DNA from: Lamellibrachia columna
Taxonomy: Eukaryota > Annelida > Polychaeta > Sabellida > Siboglinidae
NCBI GenBank assembly: GCA_963662155.1
Contig: OY759263.1
Coordinates: 34,040,363 to 34,104,362, forward strand
Direction: 5' to 3'
Length of the DNA: 64,000 nt
Shown here: in pieces, positions 11,856 to 44,199 of the stretch
Position numbering within the stretch: the stretch's first letter is position 1
Layout of the letters: each line of letters opens with the position of its first letter
Notes under the pieces: generated by a model
The model's database searches: none
What the model was told of the DNA's origin: nothing
What the model saw: only the letters and a program-made list of their open reading frames with translations
Made by a program: the position numbers and the translations under genes

Positions 11856-12537
11856 CTAGTTTAAAGAATGTTTACTTCCAAAAATATTTGTCATTGTACC
11901 CAAGTCACTATCTACTGCTGCTGAAAGTTTGTCCGCGAATACTGCCGCCCCCTTTCCACTTAAATGAAGCCCATCCTTCATGTACATATCAGCCCTCCCA
12001 ACAAAACTTCCCCATAAATCCACCTTCCTCTTCCCTACATAACTTCTGGACTAACATGTTAATTGCCATCCCCCGACAATTTCGATATTTGTGACCCCTC
12101 CTGCCCATTACAGGTAAAATCCCTGACAGTATTACCTGCTCAACCCGCGTCTGTTTTAGCGTTCTGACCAACTGCCTATATTTCCTAACTATAGCAGTTG
12201 TACCCTCCCTCTCTACGTTATTTGTCCCTACGTGTACTAAAACAGATCCACCCTTACCCGAGCCTACGATGTTTTTTACCCTCTCAGTTATCGCCTCTAT
12301 TTTGGCTCCAGGCAAGCAGACCACCACGTCATCTCCCTTGTTTAAGACTCTGTCGGTCTTCCTAACTATCGAATCCCCCACAAACACCCTCGCTCTCTTC
12401 CTCACCCCCTCTATCACTGCTGCAGAATAACTCTTCCGTTCGATCCCCTCCATCCCATTCTGTCCTGACCCCTTCCCTCCTGTCTCCCCCACTTCCCACT
12501 CCTTTGCTCTTGTCTCTCCCACTTCCCTCTCCTTCAC
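11856..12537 (-). pseudogene. ORF1: SGNH/GDSL esterase-like protein, one frameshift
   Basis: The frame 12537-11989 begins with a low-complexity Glu/Gly/Lys segment and then shows esterase block I (VFVGDSIVRK) and block III (VHVGTNN). Near 12020 the frame slips; in the neighbouring frame the sequence continues as VDLWGSFVGR and DGLHLSGKG, supplying the Asp and His of block V at about 11964-11975, and stops at TAG 11856-11858. So all catalytic blocks are present but split by about one base. Decayed copy A has the unshifted junction (VGFVDMW), which supports a lesion here. The esterase ORF1 of CR1-like elements may act on lipids or membranes; its role is not settled. Confidence 0.85.
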
Positions 12538-12552
12538 TCCGGTATAAACACA

Positions 12553-12853
12553 TATACCGTATTCGACCTAGTAAGCATACAGTACACTTGAAACTAATTG
12601 GGCCATGGAAAAATAACAAGGAATCTGTTCTTATAAGCGTACACCAAAATGTGTTTCTCCAGACAATACGGCAACTGTTCAACACTAGTGGTGTCATCTG
12701 GTGACTAGTGTAGAACTGAAAAGTGGTGCCAACTGTTTAACACCAGATGGCGACACTTTTCAGTTCCACACTAGTCAAATATTATCCTTCTGATTAAAAA
12801 AGGTGTGTATGCTAATTAGGGCATGTACGCTTAATAGGTCGAACACAATATTA
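12553..12853. mobile_element. fold-back MITE, copy 1
   Basis: The ends form imperfect inverted repeats: ATACCGTATTCGACCTA at the left, and its counterpart (TAGGTCGAACACAATAT) at the right. A second, inner inverted pair (ACTAGTGTAGAACTGAAAAG and CTTTTCAGTTCCACACTAGT) makes the centre almost palindromic. About 300 bp and no coding. A diverged copy in opposite orientation lies at 22974-23248, including the shared block TTGGG(C/T)CATGGAAAA. A flanking TA at each end would fit a TA target, but this is not certain. Confidence 0.8.
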
Positions 12854-12859
12854 TAAACA

Positions 12860-15560
12860 AGACTGGTCGTATAGTGATGCAAAGAACCAAACATGTCAGA
12901 CAGCCTCAATGACAAAAAATAAATCCACTTGTGTCGGACCATAATGTCATAAATTACACCATGGTCCATGTTTATGAAACCTGGTACAAAGACTGGATAA
13001 GATACAGCCGACAGTCACGCCACCTAGTGGCACCAACTGCAACACACTAAATATACAAATTTGGTCTTCTCCGAGACCATCTCTGCCCGCCATAAAACAC
13101 AACCTAATCACAGACACTACACAGCTGTAAAGTCGATCGACATGATAATTAATAATTTTTTATGTATTAAATTTATTTTAATATGATGGTGCAATAAATA
13201 TAATATATACATAATGAATTATACACAATAACTTTCCTCTGGAATATGAGGATTTTTGCTTGAAGGTTTTGCATAAATGACAAACATGGACATACCTTAG
13301 CAAATGCAGTGAAACGTTATAAGGTCAATACACCCTCATGTCACTAGTGGTTTATGTGTTATTAACCCCAAGTTAATACCCTATATAATATGTATTGTTT
13401 ACATTACTACCTATTGTAGCTGATAATAATTAAGTCTGATGGTAACTAAGTGGATTGCAGTTTTCATTAAAATAATTTTTTGTCGATATGTGTGGTCTGT
13501 TTTGTGTGTGCTTAAAGGTCAGTTATACGAAATGATGTTAATTGAAACTACAAAGTGTGATAGTTTTATCATAAAGTCATGTTATATAGCATAAACTATA
13601 TTATATAGTCTAAACTATAATATATTCCTGACAAATGGTTTAAATGGACCATGTTTTTTCATATTATTTGACAGTTATTTATTAAATTTGAATGATTCGC
13701 CCTGAATATGTTTACATTGCATGCTAAACCTCAAGGTTGATATTCATGAACATTATAACAGTCAAATTATATTTAAAAATGCGGGCCCGTTAAAACATGT
13801 TTGGTCATCAAGATGTTAAAATGGATATAGTTTACACTATACAAGACGTTTTACGATCAAAACAGTCAGATTTTGTATCATGCCTTTAAAACATGCATTT
13901 ACAATAAAAAGAATGTATGCTAGTTACATTTGACTGTCAGTAGCTTAGAAAGTACACTATCAGACACAATACCATTCATTTCCTCACCTAATTAAAAAGC
14001 ACCCAAACGGACTAAATTGTTCTGATCAAGATACTGCGTCTCGAAACATGAACACAGAATGCTTAACACATATTTTCATAGTCTCGTTGTTCACATTTTT
14101 CAATGTATTTTTCTAATTACATTAATACGTATACAGTGTATAGAAACTGACATATCTGCAACTGAATTATTTCGCATGGTTTCCCAACACCACTGTCAGA
14201 GGTTAAAACTGCCTAACTTAATATATCATATGAACTCATCACAAAGATACCAGTTAGTATGGATTACATGCTTAAAGCTGCTTCCACATTTCCACTTCTC
14301 TCTCTCTCTCACCTCGTTCCAGACTCATTTCGCAAAACATCAAACCTATCAAGTATCTAACTACAACATGTTATCTTGTTTGAGCAAATGTATTTTTAGT
14401 CTTGATGAAATCATCAGACAAAAAATTAATGTAGCCCACCTGTTCGTACTGCAGCATCAGGCTTTTCGCACTTTCACAAGATATCTAACATTGTAGATAT
14501 CACTACATCTTCGAACATCAATGAACCTGATTCACTCAGCATGTGGAAGTATTTAACTTGAACATCTTTGATAAGTTATGTGAACTCGCCACAAATGTAT
14601 CGGTTACTATAGTTTGCGAGCTGAATTCTCAGCACAATATAAAGCCACCTAACTGATGTTTAACTCAGCAACCTACATTTCTAGTTATCACAGTTTTGTA
14701 AAAACAAACCACTAAAACAACCTATAATCACACCACGCTTTGAATCAGATCAGCTAATAAAATCCATCTTGTCTCAATCGAGTACCAGCAAATAAGCATG
14801 AATGGCTGGGTAACTCACAAGCAAAAAGCTGCAGTCCGAGTGGCATTCACACTGAAATGTTATGAACTGAATGTTCATCGTATATATCAAGAGGACATAT
14901 ACATCATATGTCATTCCCCAGGACTGTCCATATTTCGACCAGATGTCCCACGTCCATTCCCCAGGAAAGTCTCGTATTTTGACCAAATGTCCCACATCCA
15001 GCAATAGAAGGCAAATGCCTTACATTTTCATGGAATTTACATAATGTTTACAATACTACCATTTTTTTCCCAGTTAACCCAGAGCACTCCACGTATGATA
15101 TTTTATATAGTCTGGACATTTCCATTGCAATGGAAACCAGCGTTGTGTAATTCCATTTAAATTTCAGCTAACATTGCGGAACCTGGTATAAAAAGAAAGC
15201 TTGCTCCAAAAAGAAAATGCTAATTTCAAAAAGATTGCAGAATTGCTGTGCATTATGGTATTAACAAAAACTCGATGTATCACGGCAGAAGGCACATGCC
15301 TGCCATCTTTGTGGAATTTGTCCCTCAAAAAATTCTTTGGGGTTGACTCTTGGAGGAGACCAAATGTAATGATGTCCGTGAAAAAACAAAAACTAGCACT
15401 TCTGAAATTACCTGCATTTGAATTCCTTATAAGAAATCGACAGCAATGAGCAGATTTCAATCTAAAATCACAGCTGTGTTTGTTCAAACCACTTCAACCA
15501 AACAATCTTCCCAATAGCAAGTCAATGAGGTGCCCCAAGCAGCTTCTCCTGTGCTGCTAT
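12860..15560. other. stretch without recognised gene; distal part may be Elongin A 3' UTR
   Basis: AT-rich sequence with no repeats or domains that I recognise. Open frames such as 14059-14496 (plus) and 15201-15449 (plus) have no splice or family support. The sequence just below 15618 should be the 3' UTR of the minus-strand Elongin A gene; I could not place its polyadenylation site with confidence. Confidence 0.5.
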
Positions 15561-15617
15561 TTCTGTCCCACTCGTTGCTGGTCACGCATGGGCAGATCTG
15601 GTCACGCTTCATCACCT

Positions 15618-35695
<20,078 letters not shown>

Positions 35696-35944
35696 TTTCT
35701 TTAGGCATAAGACAGAGGTAATCACGAGACTGTTACAGATTGACCGCCTTGTTACAGGGACAGCTACAAAATGTTCGTTTTGTTTGTATTAGACAGTGCC
35801 GTTAGGCTTCAAAATCGTAATTGTAATTGCGAAATTAAAACCGCATTTGTTATTCCTAAGCTAAGTGCTATTTTGCAGAATTTATCAAATAAAATCACCG
35901 GAAAAGTAACGGTGAACGTCATTAAAAAATTTGGGTTTTCTTTC

Positions 35945-38310
35945 TCACTTATATAGGCCTACTTGTCTCGAAAGACAATATAGATTCTGCCCCTGGAGAG
36001 TTAGTGGTTGGTGGGACAGCGCTTGCTGTGACTGCATACCAATTTTGGAATGACAGTCCTTTTCACATATTCGGCAGATGTAGGCCGATGGCAGAACAGG
36101 TGTTGGTGATGTACGTGATCCTGCCATTGATGCCTGAGGCACATAGGTGAAATGTGTTGAGGCGACGCTCCTGTCTGGCATATGTCGTCCATGTCTCACT
36201 GCCGTACAGCAGGATGCTGATGACACAGGTCTTGTACACTTGAACCCTAGTGTTCCGTGTGAATGCGCCGTTTTCCCACAACTTATTGGTCAGTCTGGAC
36301 ATGGCGGAAGAAGCTTTGTCGATGTTTTGTTGATATCGCTGCTTTTGCAGTGGACAGATTGCTGGTGATGGTTGAGCCCAAGTAGATGAAGTCTTGGTCA
36401 ACTTCTAGGGTGTGCTCGTTGATGTTGATGAATGGAGAGTTGCGGACATCCTGACGCATGATGTTCGTCTTCTTGATGCTGATGGTCAGGACAAATTTTT
36501 TACAGGCATCAGCAAACCTGTCTATCAGTCTTTGAAAGCTCTCTGCAGAGTGGGACGTGTGTGCAGCATCATCAGCAAAGAGAAGTACACGAATGAGGAC
36601 TTTGCGGATCTTACTCTTTGCTTTCAGGCAGGCTAGATTGAAGAGCTTGCCGTCCGATATGATATGGATGTAGATGCCATCTTCAGAGGTTCTGAAGGCG
36701 CGAGACAGTACAAGGGAGAAGAAGATTCCAAACAGGCTGGGCGCGAGGATACAACCCTGTTTGACTCCGCTCTTGATGGGGAAAGCGTTTGAGACTGCTC
36801 CGTCATATCGCAGTGTGCTTTTCATGTTGCTGTGAAAGGCTGTGATCATGCTCAACAGCTTTGGTGGACAGCCAATCGTGTCCGGTAGTTAGAACAGGTC
36901 ACTCCTACTGACAAGGTCGATGGCCTTGGTCAGTTCGATGAAGGCAATGTAGAGGGGCACTTGCTGTTCGCGGCTTTCTCCCGTAACAGGCGGAAGGAGA
37001 AAAGCATGTCGATGGTTGACCGGGATCTGCGGAAACAGCACTGAGCCTCGGGGTACACTCGCTCTGCCAGCTTTTGCAGTCTGTTCAGGATGACTCGCGC
37101 AAAGGTTTGCCTACAATGCTGAGCGAGAGATACCGCGGTAGTTGTTACAGTCGCCGCGGTCACCCTTGTCCTTGTACATGGTTACGATGATGGCATCCCG
37201 CATATCTTGATGTACTGTGCCCTCCTCCCAGCACTGGCAGAGAAGTTTGTGAAGTTTGGTGAGCAGCACAGACTTGGCACTCTTGATGATTTCTGGGGAA
37301 ATGCCGCCACTTCCCGGGGCTTTCCCGGTTGTCAGGCGGTCTACGGCGTCACTGAGCTCTTTCTCTGAAGGATACTGTTTCTGATGTGTGACCATTTGGT
37401 TTCAACGCCTTCTCCAGGTGTGCAGTGCAGAGCTTGTTCAAGGGAATTGAGGTATCTTTCAGTCAGCGCTGGAACTGAGGCAAAGGCAGCGTTGATATAA
37501 GGACGGCACTTCCGTTTGGAGTGGTGTATCTTCTTGGGCCGGAGTTTCACCTTGCTGCGTACCAGGGCATGGTCAGTGTTACAGTCCGCACTGTGGAAGC
37601 TGCGTGTGTTGAGTATACTGTTGAGGGAAGTACGTCTGGGAATGACGAGGTCCAACTGATGCCAGCGATGGGAGCTTGGGTGTTCCCATGAGACCCTCTG
37701 ATGGGGTTTGGCTTTGTAGAATGTGTTGGTAACGCAGATGTTGTGGTAAGAGCACAGCTCGAGTAGACGTTGTCCGTTTTCATTAATTTTCCCAGTGCCA
37801 TAGTGTCCAAGGCAGGTAGGCCACGAATCATGGTCGTCACCGACCCTGGCATTGAAGTCCCCCAACAAGAACAGGTGTTTAGAGTGGGGGACGCTGTTGA
37901 TGATGGAGTAGAGGACAGGTCTTTGACTTCCGGAGGGGAACAGAGTGTTGGCGCGTATATGCTCAGAAAGTTCACTGAACCTGATGCGGTAGACAGACGG
38001 AGGGACAGGATGCGTTTTGAGCCATTTGTTCGATTGTGCCCAGCTGGGAGTTCTTGACGGTAAACCCCACTCCATGCAAGCGGGGTTCGTCGGGTTATTT
38101 TTCTTGCCAGAAGAAGGTGTAGTCTTTCTCTCGCAGTGATCCGTTTGCTGCGAGGCGTGTCTCCTGAAGAGATGCGATGTCCACGTTGAGTCTACTGAGC
38201 TCTCTGTCGATGACAGCTGTCTTCCTTACATCTTCAGTCCGCGTGAGATCATCCGGCAGGCCAGAACACATGGTCCTGACGTTCCAGCTTGCAATTCGAA
38301 GGGCTGGCAT
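35945..38310 (-). pseudogene. broken LINE: endonuclease + reverse transcriptase, minus strand
   Basis: Starts at RIASWNVRTMCSG (38300) with endonuclease blocks LQETRLA, LLGDFNARVG (about 37855) and the His-Asp end NTDHALVRSKV (about 37565). A deletion follows around 37340. RT motifs: GKAPGSGGISPEIIK (37300), SGVKQGCILAPSLFG (36760) and LFADDAA (36570), then the C-terminal YGSETWT block (36200). At least four frame changes; no intact protein. It is an RTE/jockey-type endonuclease-RT element, family uncertain. It ends about 250 bases upstream of the Elongin A start codon. Confidence 0.88.
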
Positions 38311-38750
38311 CTTCGAAACATGTTTCTTTGTTTTGCGTGGTGCAGTTTTTCAGTCCACTTGTCAGGCGAATACCCTAAGCTCCAAGCAGCCACTGAAGCA
38401 GGTGGACCGTGGCGGGAAAGCACCTTAACTGACCGGGGCCTCCCGGCTTGAGGCGGGCGGTATCTGCTGCCCGATGAACTCTCCCACCGTCGAAGGCAAC
38501 CCGTGGAGATGGACTTACAACCCATAAACTGTTTTGCCTTCCGTGTTGTGCTATCGCGGTGAGGCGACTATGGAGTGACACTCTCCATGGCGCAAGCCTG
38601 GGCGAGATGTATGGAGTTCCTGGGTTGCCCAAGTGACAAGACCCCCCTCGCGGCCTCGCTATGGGATCCAAAGGAGTGCAGAGCACGACGCTTGGCACCA
38701 GCTTGGCGGCCGGAGCTGCCGGTAGATGCCAAGAGTTGACACTATCCTTG
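38311..38750. other. GC-rich segment, probably the LINE 5' UTR
   Basis: No coding signal on the plus strand. Being contiguous with the endonuclease start and clearly GC-richer than its surroundings, it is probably the 5' untranslated part of the LINE at 35945-38310 (inference). Confidence 0.4.
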
Positions 38751-38965
38751 GTAACGCGATAGCATACCGGTTAGAATGCCGGACTCTTAAACCCGGTTTC
38801 AAATCCCACTGCGGTAGACTGCTTTGGCAAGTTTGAGAGAAGTTGAAATGCCCTTGGAATGAACAGGTCTGCCAGGGGCTCAAGTGTAAAGCGCTTTGAG
38901 CAGTCATAAGGACTGGATACTGCGCTATATAAGAACTTACCTTTTTTTACCTTGGCTGACCGGGA
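38751..38965 (+). mobile_element. tRNA-derived SINE, copy 3
   Basis: A tRNA-like head: A-box-like TAGCATACCGGTTAGAATGC and B-box-like GGTTTCAAATCC. Body 38815-38860, then a 3' module with GTGTAAAGCGCTTTGAGCAG and CTGCGCTATATAAGAACTTA. This 3' module is shared with copy 1 although the heads differ. It loosely recalls the conserved tails of Deu/V-type SINEs (resemblance only). Confidence 0.78.
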
Positions 38966-38969
38966 CGTA

Positions 38970-39095
<126 letters not shown>

Positions 39096-39154
39096 TACAT
39101 AGATTGTTGCGACGTAATTGAAAAACGGGGGGTTATATATATATATAACTGTTT

Positions 39155-39207
39155 GGAACTGTTTGTATGTAGTCTATATATTATATAGACTACATACAAA
39201 CAGTTCC
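39155..39207. repeat. perfect 53-base palindrome
   Basis: Two 26-base arms around one central T; one arm starts GGAACTGTTTGTATGTAGTC. It would form a full hairpin or cruciform between the (TA)n tracts. Confidence 0.95.
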
Positions 39208-39286
39208 ATGTCAGGAAATGGAAAAAAGCTAAAAAGAACTTGCACTGCGAATTTGATTAGAAATCACATAGAAATTCGCCAAGACC

Positions 39287-39542
<256 letters not shown>

Positions 39543-39589
39543 GATTGTTGCGACGTAATTGAAAAACGGGGGGTTATATATATATCACC

Positions 39590-40620
39590 AGCAACACTAG
39601 CTAAATACTGTACTCTGATCAGTGAACATAATCAGTCAGTTTCGACAATATTTAATATTTAACCCTCCATGAGTAATGTAGCTTCAGTAGAACTTAAATG
39701 TTAATTTATTTTTATCTCTATAAAAAGTCAAAACAATTTATGGGATGCCGTGTATAATTTTTTAATATGTGACTTGGTAATAGCTACGTCATCAGCAACA
39801 TTAGCAAAACTGTTATCAAAAGCAAAATTTTGCCCACAAAGAGTAATGCCATTTCAGTAAAAGTTTGCCGAAATGTTAATTTAATACTCTTTATATATAT
39901 ACACAGAAAAAAGTAATGAAGTGCCGGGCAAAATTATTTGGGTTTGCTATGTTAAAATAATACGAGGTGCAAAAAATGTCTGCAACGTATTTACAACACA
40001 CGTTGGTCGCCAGAAGGCGCTACTTGTATTGCGTTTAAATTATACTTTTTCGGTCAGAAAAAAACATGTATTAGTTGTGTTTATTATTGGCATAAAGGAC
40101 ATATTTTCAATCGACAGTATAATTTTTGTGTTGATTTAATGCTACGACTACGATGCCCAGACCAGTTCCTGATTTGAGCATATTATATTAAACTTACCGG
40201 GCTATAAAAATATCGATAGAGAAATAAATTAGTTTATTTAAATCTTTTTCTGTGACTTTGCTGCGCATTATGATGCGCAGCATTCGGTTTGCGCTTAGAC
40301 GTGCAACATGTCTAGACACTGCGACATAAATGTTGACTCGCGACAAATCTAGACACTGCGACCTACAGATATATTGACTCGCGCCGAGAGCTTTGATGAC
40401 AGATCACGACCGACGCACCAGCTGGCAGCTGTCGCTCGGCTGATCGGCCATGCAGTCAAACACGTTTTGTATGTAAAAATACACTTCTAAAAGTGTGCAT
40501 ACACATTTGTTTTATGTAAAAACACACTTCTTCACTTTTCCTGACTCTCGAGTGTGCAGATTCGAATTACATTTTTAGCCTTTGAACAAGATTTTAATAA
40601 AACAGCTACCTAGTGGAAAC
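39590..40620. other. stretch without recognised gene
   Basis: AT-rich. Only short direct repeats seen, for example TCTAGACACTGCGAC at about 40310 and 40350 and TGTGCATACACATTTG near 40490. The frame 39921-40139 has no recognisable domain. Confidence 0.55.
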
Positions 40621-40629
40621 CTCAGATGG

Positions 40630-40682
40630 TACGAAGGATAGAAACAATTGGCTTATTGACAGTCCAACTATTATTCACATAT
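40630..40682 (-). mobile_element. diverged CR1-like 3' tail
   Basis: Plus strand CAGATGGTACGAAGGATAGA then AACAATTGGCTTATTGACAG matches the family tail CAGATGGCAAGTGGACAAGG / CCATTGGCTTATCGAGAG. It lies just beyond the 3' end of the tRNA gene. Confidence 0.55.
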
Positions 40683-40699
40683 GTGTAAAAATGCTAAGC

Positions 40700-40771
40700 C
40701 TCCTCGTCGGGGAATTGAACCCCGGTCTCCCGCGTGACAGGCGGGGATACTCACCACTATACTAACGGGGA
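40700..40771 (-). tRNA. tRNA-Asp (anticodon GTC)
   Basis: 72 nt on the minus strand, beginning TCCCCGTTAGTATAGTGGTG, with anticodon arm CGCCTGTCACGCG (loop CTGTCAC, anticodon GTC) and T-arm CGGGGTTCAATTCCCCG. All four stems form; one C-A mismatch occurs at acceptor pair 4-69, where animal tRNA-Asp usually has T-G. The internal A-box (TAGTATAGTGG) and B-box (GGTTCAATTCC) are intact, and a Pol III terminator TTTTT follows about ten bases downstream (plus 40686-40690). No intron; CCA not encoded, as normal for nuclear genes. Confidence 0.95.
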
Positions 40772-40915
40772 CTGGCTGAACGTGGCTAGCTGGTAATGCT
40801 GGTGATAACTATAAATTAGTTACTGCGTTTGAAAGTACTATTTTAGTTGGTATATAAATGCCTTCTTTTGCTTCTTCCTGTCAAGGACTGGGCTCCTTAA
40901 GAGTGTTCTAAGTCC

Positions 40916-41239
<324 letters not shown>

Positions 41240-41412
41240 ACTGGTAGTTCCGGTTTGAGCCTGGGGTTCAATTTAAAAGATGTTGCACCACTATTGCATT
41301 GCCATTGCCATTGCCATTGCCATTGCCATTGCCATTGGCATTGGCATTGGGGCAACGATAGTTGCAGTTGGGGTTAAAACTATTAAAAACCATATACACG
41401 ATCTGAAGTTAT

Positions 41413-42385
41413 TTATGGAATGGTGAGGACAGTATGCAGATTGCGGAGACTGAGGCCTAATCGACTATGGAATGAATCCATTGAAGGGGCTGAGGAGATA
41501 GAGGTTGGGAGGTGGTTCCACTCAGACACTGTACGGGGGAAGAAAGAGTGAAAGAGGGCAGGGTGTTGGATTTGTTCCTGATGCAGGTGTTGTGCTCCTC
41601 TGGTCCTTGGGTCAGAGTGGTGGAAAACACTTGCTGGGTTGATGTCTACGAGGCCTTTCTTGATTTTGTAGAGCATCCCCAGACGGATCTTTCGTCTTCG
41701 ATGTTCCAGACTTGTCCATTTCAGATTTTCGAGCGTAGATGTTGCGTTGCTTGTCAGTGTAGTTGTTGTTCACGTACCTGGCTGCTCGGCGTTGGACTTT
41801 TCAAGGAGTTGGGCTTCCCTTTGCTTGTGCGGATCAGCTGAGGCGTACTCCAATGTGGTGTAGATCGCTGACTAAGGGTACACTCTCTGAAGTTTCTTCG
41901 CAAGAATCCCACTGTCCGGTTTTCTCTTGCCGCTAAATCCTCTACATGGGTGGACCAGGAGAGATCACTGCTGATGTTGATGCCCAAGTATTTGCTGGTG
42001 CTTCTCGTTTCAGTGTTTGACCATGGAGATAGTAGCTGGATATTAGGGTTTCTCTTCGTTTGTTGGACATGATCCAGATGACGTTGCAGTTGCTTGTGTT
42101 GGATTAATTTACTAGGTGTGTTCCCACTCTTCCAGTGAGTCAAGATCTTGATGAAGTAGGGCCTGGTCTTGGTGGTCCTTAATTCTTCCGTATAGAAGGC
42201 TGTCATCTGCGAAGAGTCTGGCATGGGGATGTCGGACAGCATCAGGTATAGGTCGTTGATATAGGTAAGAAAGAGAAGGGGGCCTAGGACAGTGCCTTGT
42301 GGCACTTGGGATAGGATAGGTGGAGAGGACAAGAGGGAGCCTTCTAGGGCAACTTGCTGTGTTCTGTTGGATTACCACCGTTGTA
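41413..42385 (-). pseudogene. LINE reverse transcriptase, C-terminal half (jockey/CR1-type)
   Basis: Minus strand: SQVPQGTVLGPLLFLTYIND (about 42310), the LFADDSLLYG box in another frame (about 42215), STSKYLGINISSDLSWSTHV (about 41990), and the final block FFPRTVSEWNHLPTS (about 41530) to stop at 41413. 5'-truncated just before the RT box, with two or more frameshifts. Different family from copies A and B. Confidence 0.85.
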
Positions 42386-42389
42386 TTAC

Positions 42390-43370
42390 AAGTATTCTAA
42401 TTATGCCCAGTAGTTTAAGTTTTTATATAACTTATGCTTACACTAGTACACACTTAATTGGTAAAACGAATAGTTACTGCAACTGCTGCATGGTTAAATG
42501 GTTATAGAGCATGTAGGCAATTGAACTATACGGCAACTATCGGAGTTATCCACACGAATGTAGCGTGTTTTGCAGCAAAATTTATTTTAGTGTTGTGATT
42601 GTGCTAATTAAATTATTTGCCGATTTGAATGTATTTGTTCATATGCAGTGATGAGCCGGCCACGTCACCAGAATGCCAGACAAACGTCGGCCTAAAATGG
42701 CATTGCACGCATGGAGAGCTCATAAACGTGCCACTGTCTCACGGAGGCCAAAATAAAAGGTACACAGACACATTGAAGGCAACAATCAAGAGCTTCAGCA
42801 TGCTCCTGAGTCTTGGAAGTGGCTAGCCCAGGGTGGATCAGCATGACGTAGCAAGATCAACAAGGATGTTGCTTCTTCCGAGCAATTTGTTTACAACCAT
42901 TGGTCCGGCATTCTTTCCGCTTTGTATGTGCAGTAGAGCCATTTAGGTTCCCGTGCTGCTGTCTAGAGAATCCCTCCATTATGAATTGGATGTAATTATA
43001 ACTGATGTGCCTGGTTCAACCTACGTCAACAAAGCAAAAACAGTTGTAGGTTGTTAACATGGCAATCCATGAATACAGTTATTGGATTGCCGGACAAAAT
43101 TATTGTAAATGCACAAAGTATGTGCAAAGCAATACAACCAGGCGCACGCATAGCCGTGCGCACGTGCTTCCACGTCAATATGGCAAACAAATATTTAAAA
43201 AAACCAATGGTCCATCCGTAATTTGGCTGGCATCCATCGTGGAGTGCAAGCACGAATCAGACAGCTGATATGGCCTACCCAACGCCATCTACACTCACAA
43301 CGCCATCTACACTCACACACAATGTCAACTTTGCTGTTGTGTATGCCACCAAAGAGCCACTAGTTAGAAG
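42390..43370. other. stretch without recognised gene
   Basis: No convincing coding. Contains a short duplication ACAACGCCATCTACACTCAC near 43278-43318. It could be the degraded 5' part of the hAT relic that follows. Confidence 0.5.
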
Positions 43371-43379
43371 TCCCGCAGA

Positions 43380-44190
43380 TCGCCTTCTCCTTCAACCATT
43401 CAGCCCAGAGCTTGCGCGTCTTTCGTGCTGAGCTCGAGTTAGGCGAAACCACATTCCTACAGTCCAAACAGTGTAACCTCTGGCAAAGAGGCAACAACTA
43501 CAATCGCTTAGCCGCTGCAGGAGAGGGCCGACCCAAAAATATGGAATGTATTCTATGACAGTGCTGTAGAACTAGCGGGAAGATATTGAGGCGAGCAAAC
43601 CGCACAGTGATGGTAGGTACCGTCCGGGAGAACGTACCCTCTGACGTAACTGACACGCCCAGCCAGTATTGGATGAGGGCAATGTATCTGCCGTTCATAG
43701 ATAATTTGCTGCAAGAAAACGACACACATATTAGCTCCGAATCAGCACGTGGCCCAGTATCTCACACCACGCATCGGATGAATCTGAAACCAGAGGTGTT
43801 CCAAGACGATATACCAGGTGATCTGCGTCAGCTACTACATGGAAGGCAAAATGGGAGATGGTGAATGCCGCCGAGAGACCTAATACATTCGATGACACAA
43901 TACAGAAAATCAATCCTGTCCTGTGCCCTAACATGTATACAACAGTCCTGATACTGCTGGTGATGTCTGTCTCGACTGCCACAACAGAGCGGTCATTTAG
44001 TGCCATGCCACGCCACGGTGACAACTGAGGGCTTGTCGGGAGTGGCTCTTACCCATGTCCACAAGGACAAGACGTTGGATGCAGAACGTATCATCTACCA
44101 GTTCAGTTGTTTAGCGCTAACATTCCGCCCAAACGAAAGGGAGAGTAACTACTTAACCCTTTATGTTGATATGATGGACACGTAAACACG
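43380..44190 (+). pseudogene. hAT-superfamily transposase relic with C-terminal dimerisation domain
   Basis: Plus-strand pieces: VLRAELELGE (43415), LRRANRTVMVGTVREN with a following QYWMRAMYLPFIDNLLQEN (43586-43720), then LYPNMYTTVLILLVMSVSTA and TTERSFSAM (about 43915-44005), and in another frame TTEGLSGVALTHVHKDKT with ERIIYQFS (about 44020-44110). The TASxERSFS / RLSGLALLHVH pattern is the hAT C-terminal dimerisation domain, as in P52rIPK/ZMYM1-like proteins. Frameshifts and a small deletion near 44010 inactivate it. Confidence 0.8.
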
Positions 44191-44199
44191 TACCGAAGC

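Larger units (their letters stand above)
8879..12540 (-). mobile_element. near-intact CR1-like LINE, copy B
   Basis: On the minus strand: ORF1 (12537 to 11856, esterase, one frameshift), ORF2 (11853 to 8980, uninterrupted), a short 3' UTR and a 3' terminal repeat of AAATCTTGTT units at about 8879-8901. The 3' UTR sequence around 8925-8970 recurs as truncated tails at 4500, 40640, 45620, 51630 and 52975, so it is the signature of this family in the window. An intact ORF2 implies fairly recent insertion. The 5' end abuts a MITE at 12553. I could not define a target-site duplication. Confidence 0.92.

Noticed and set aside
14059..14496. 145-codon plus-strand frame
   Set aside because: Composition looks random for AT-rich DNA; no domain, no splice sites, and it lies just beyond the Elongin A 3' end.
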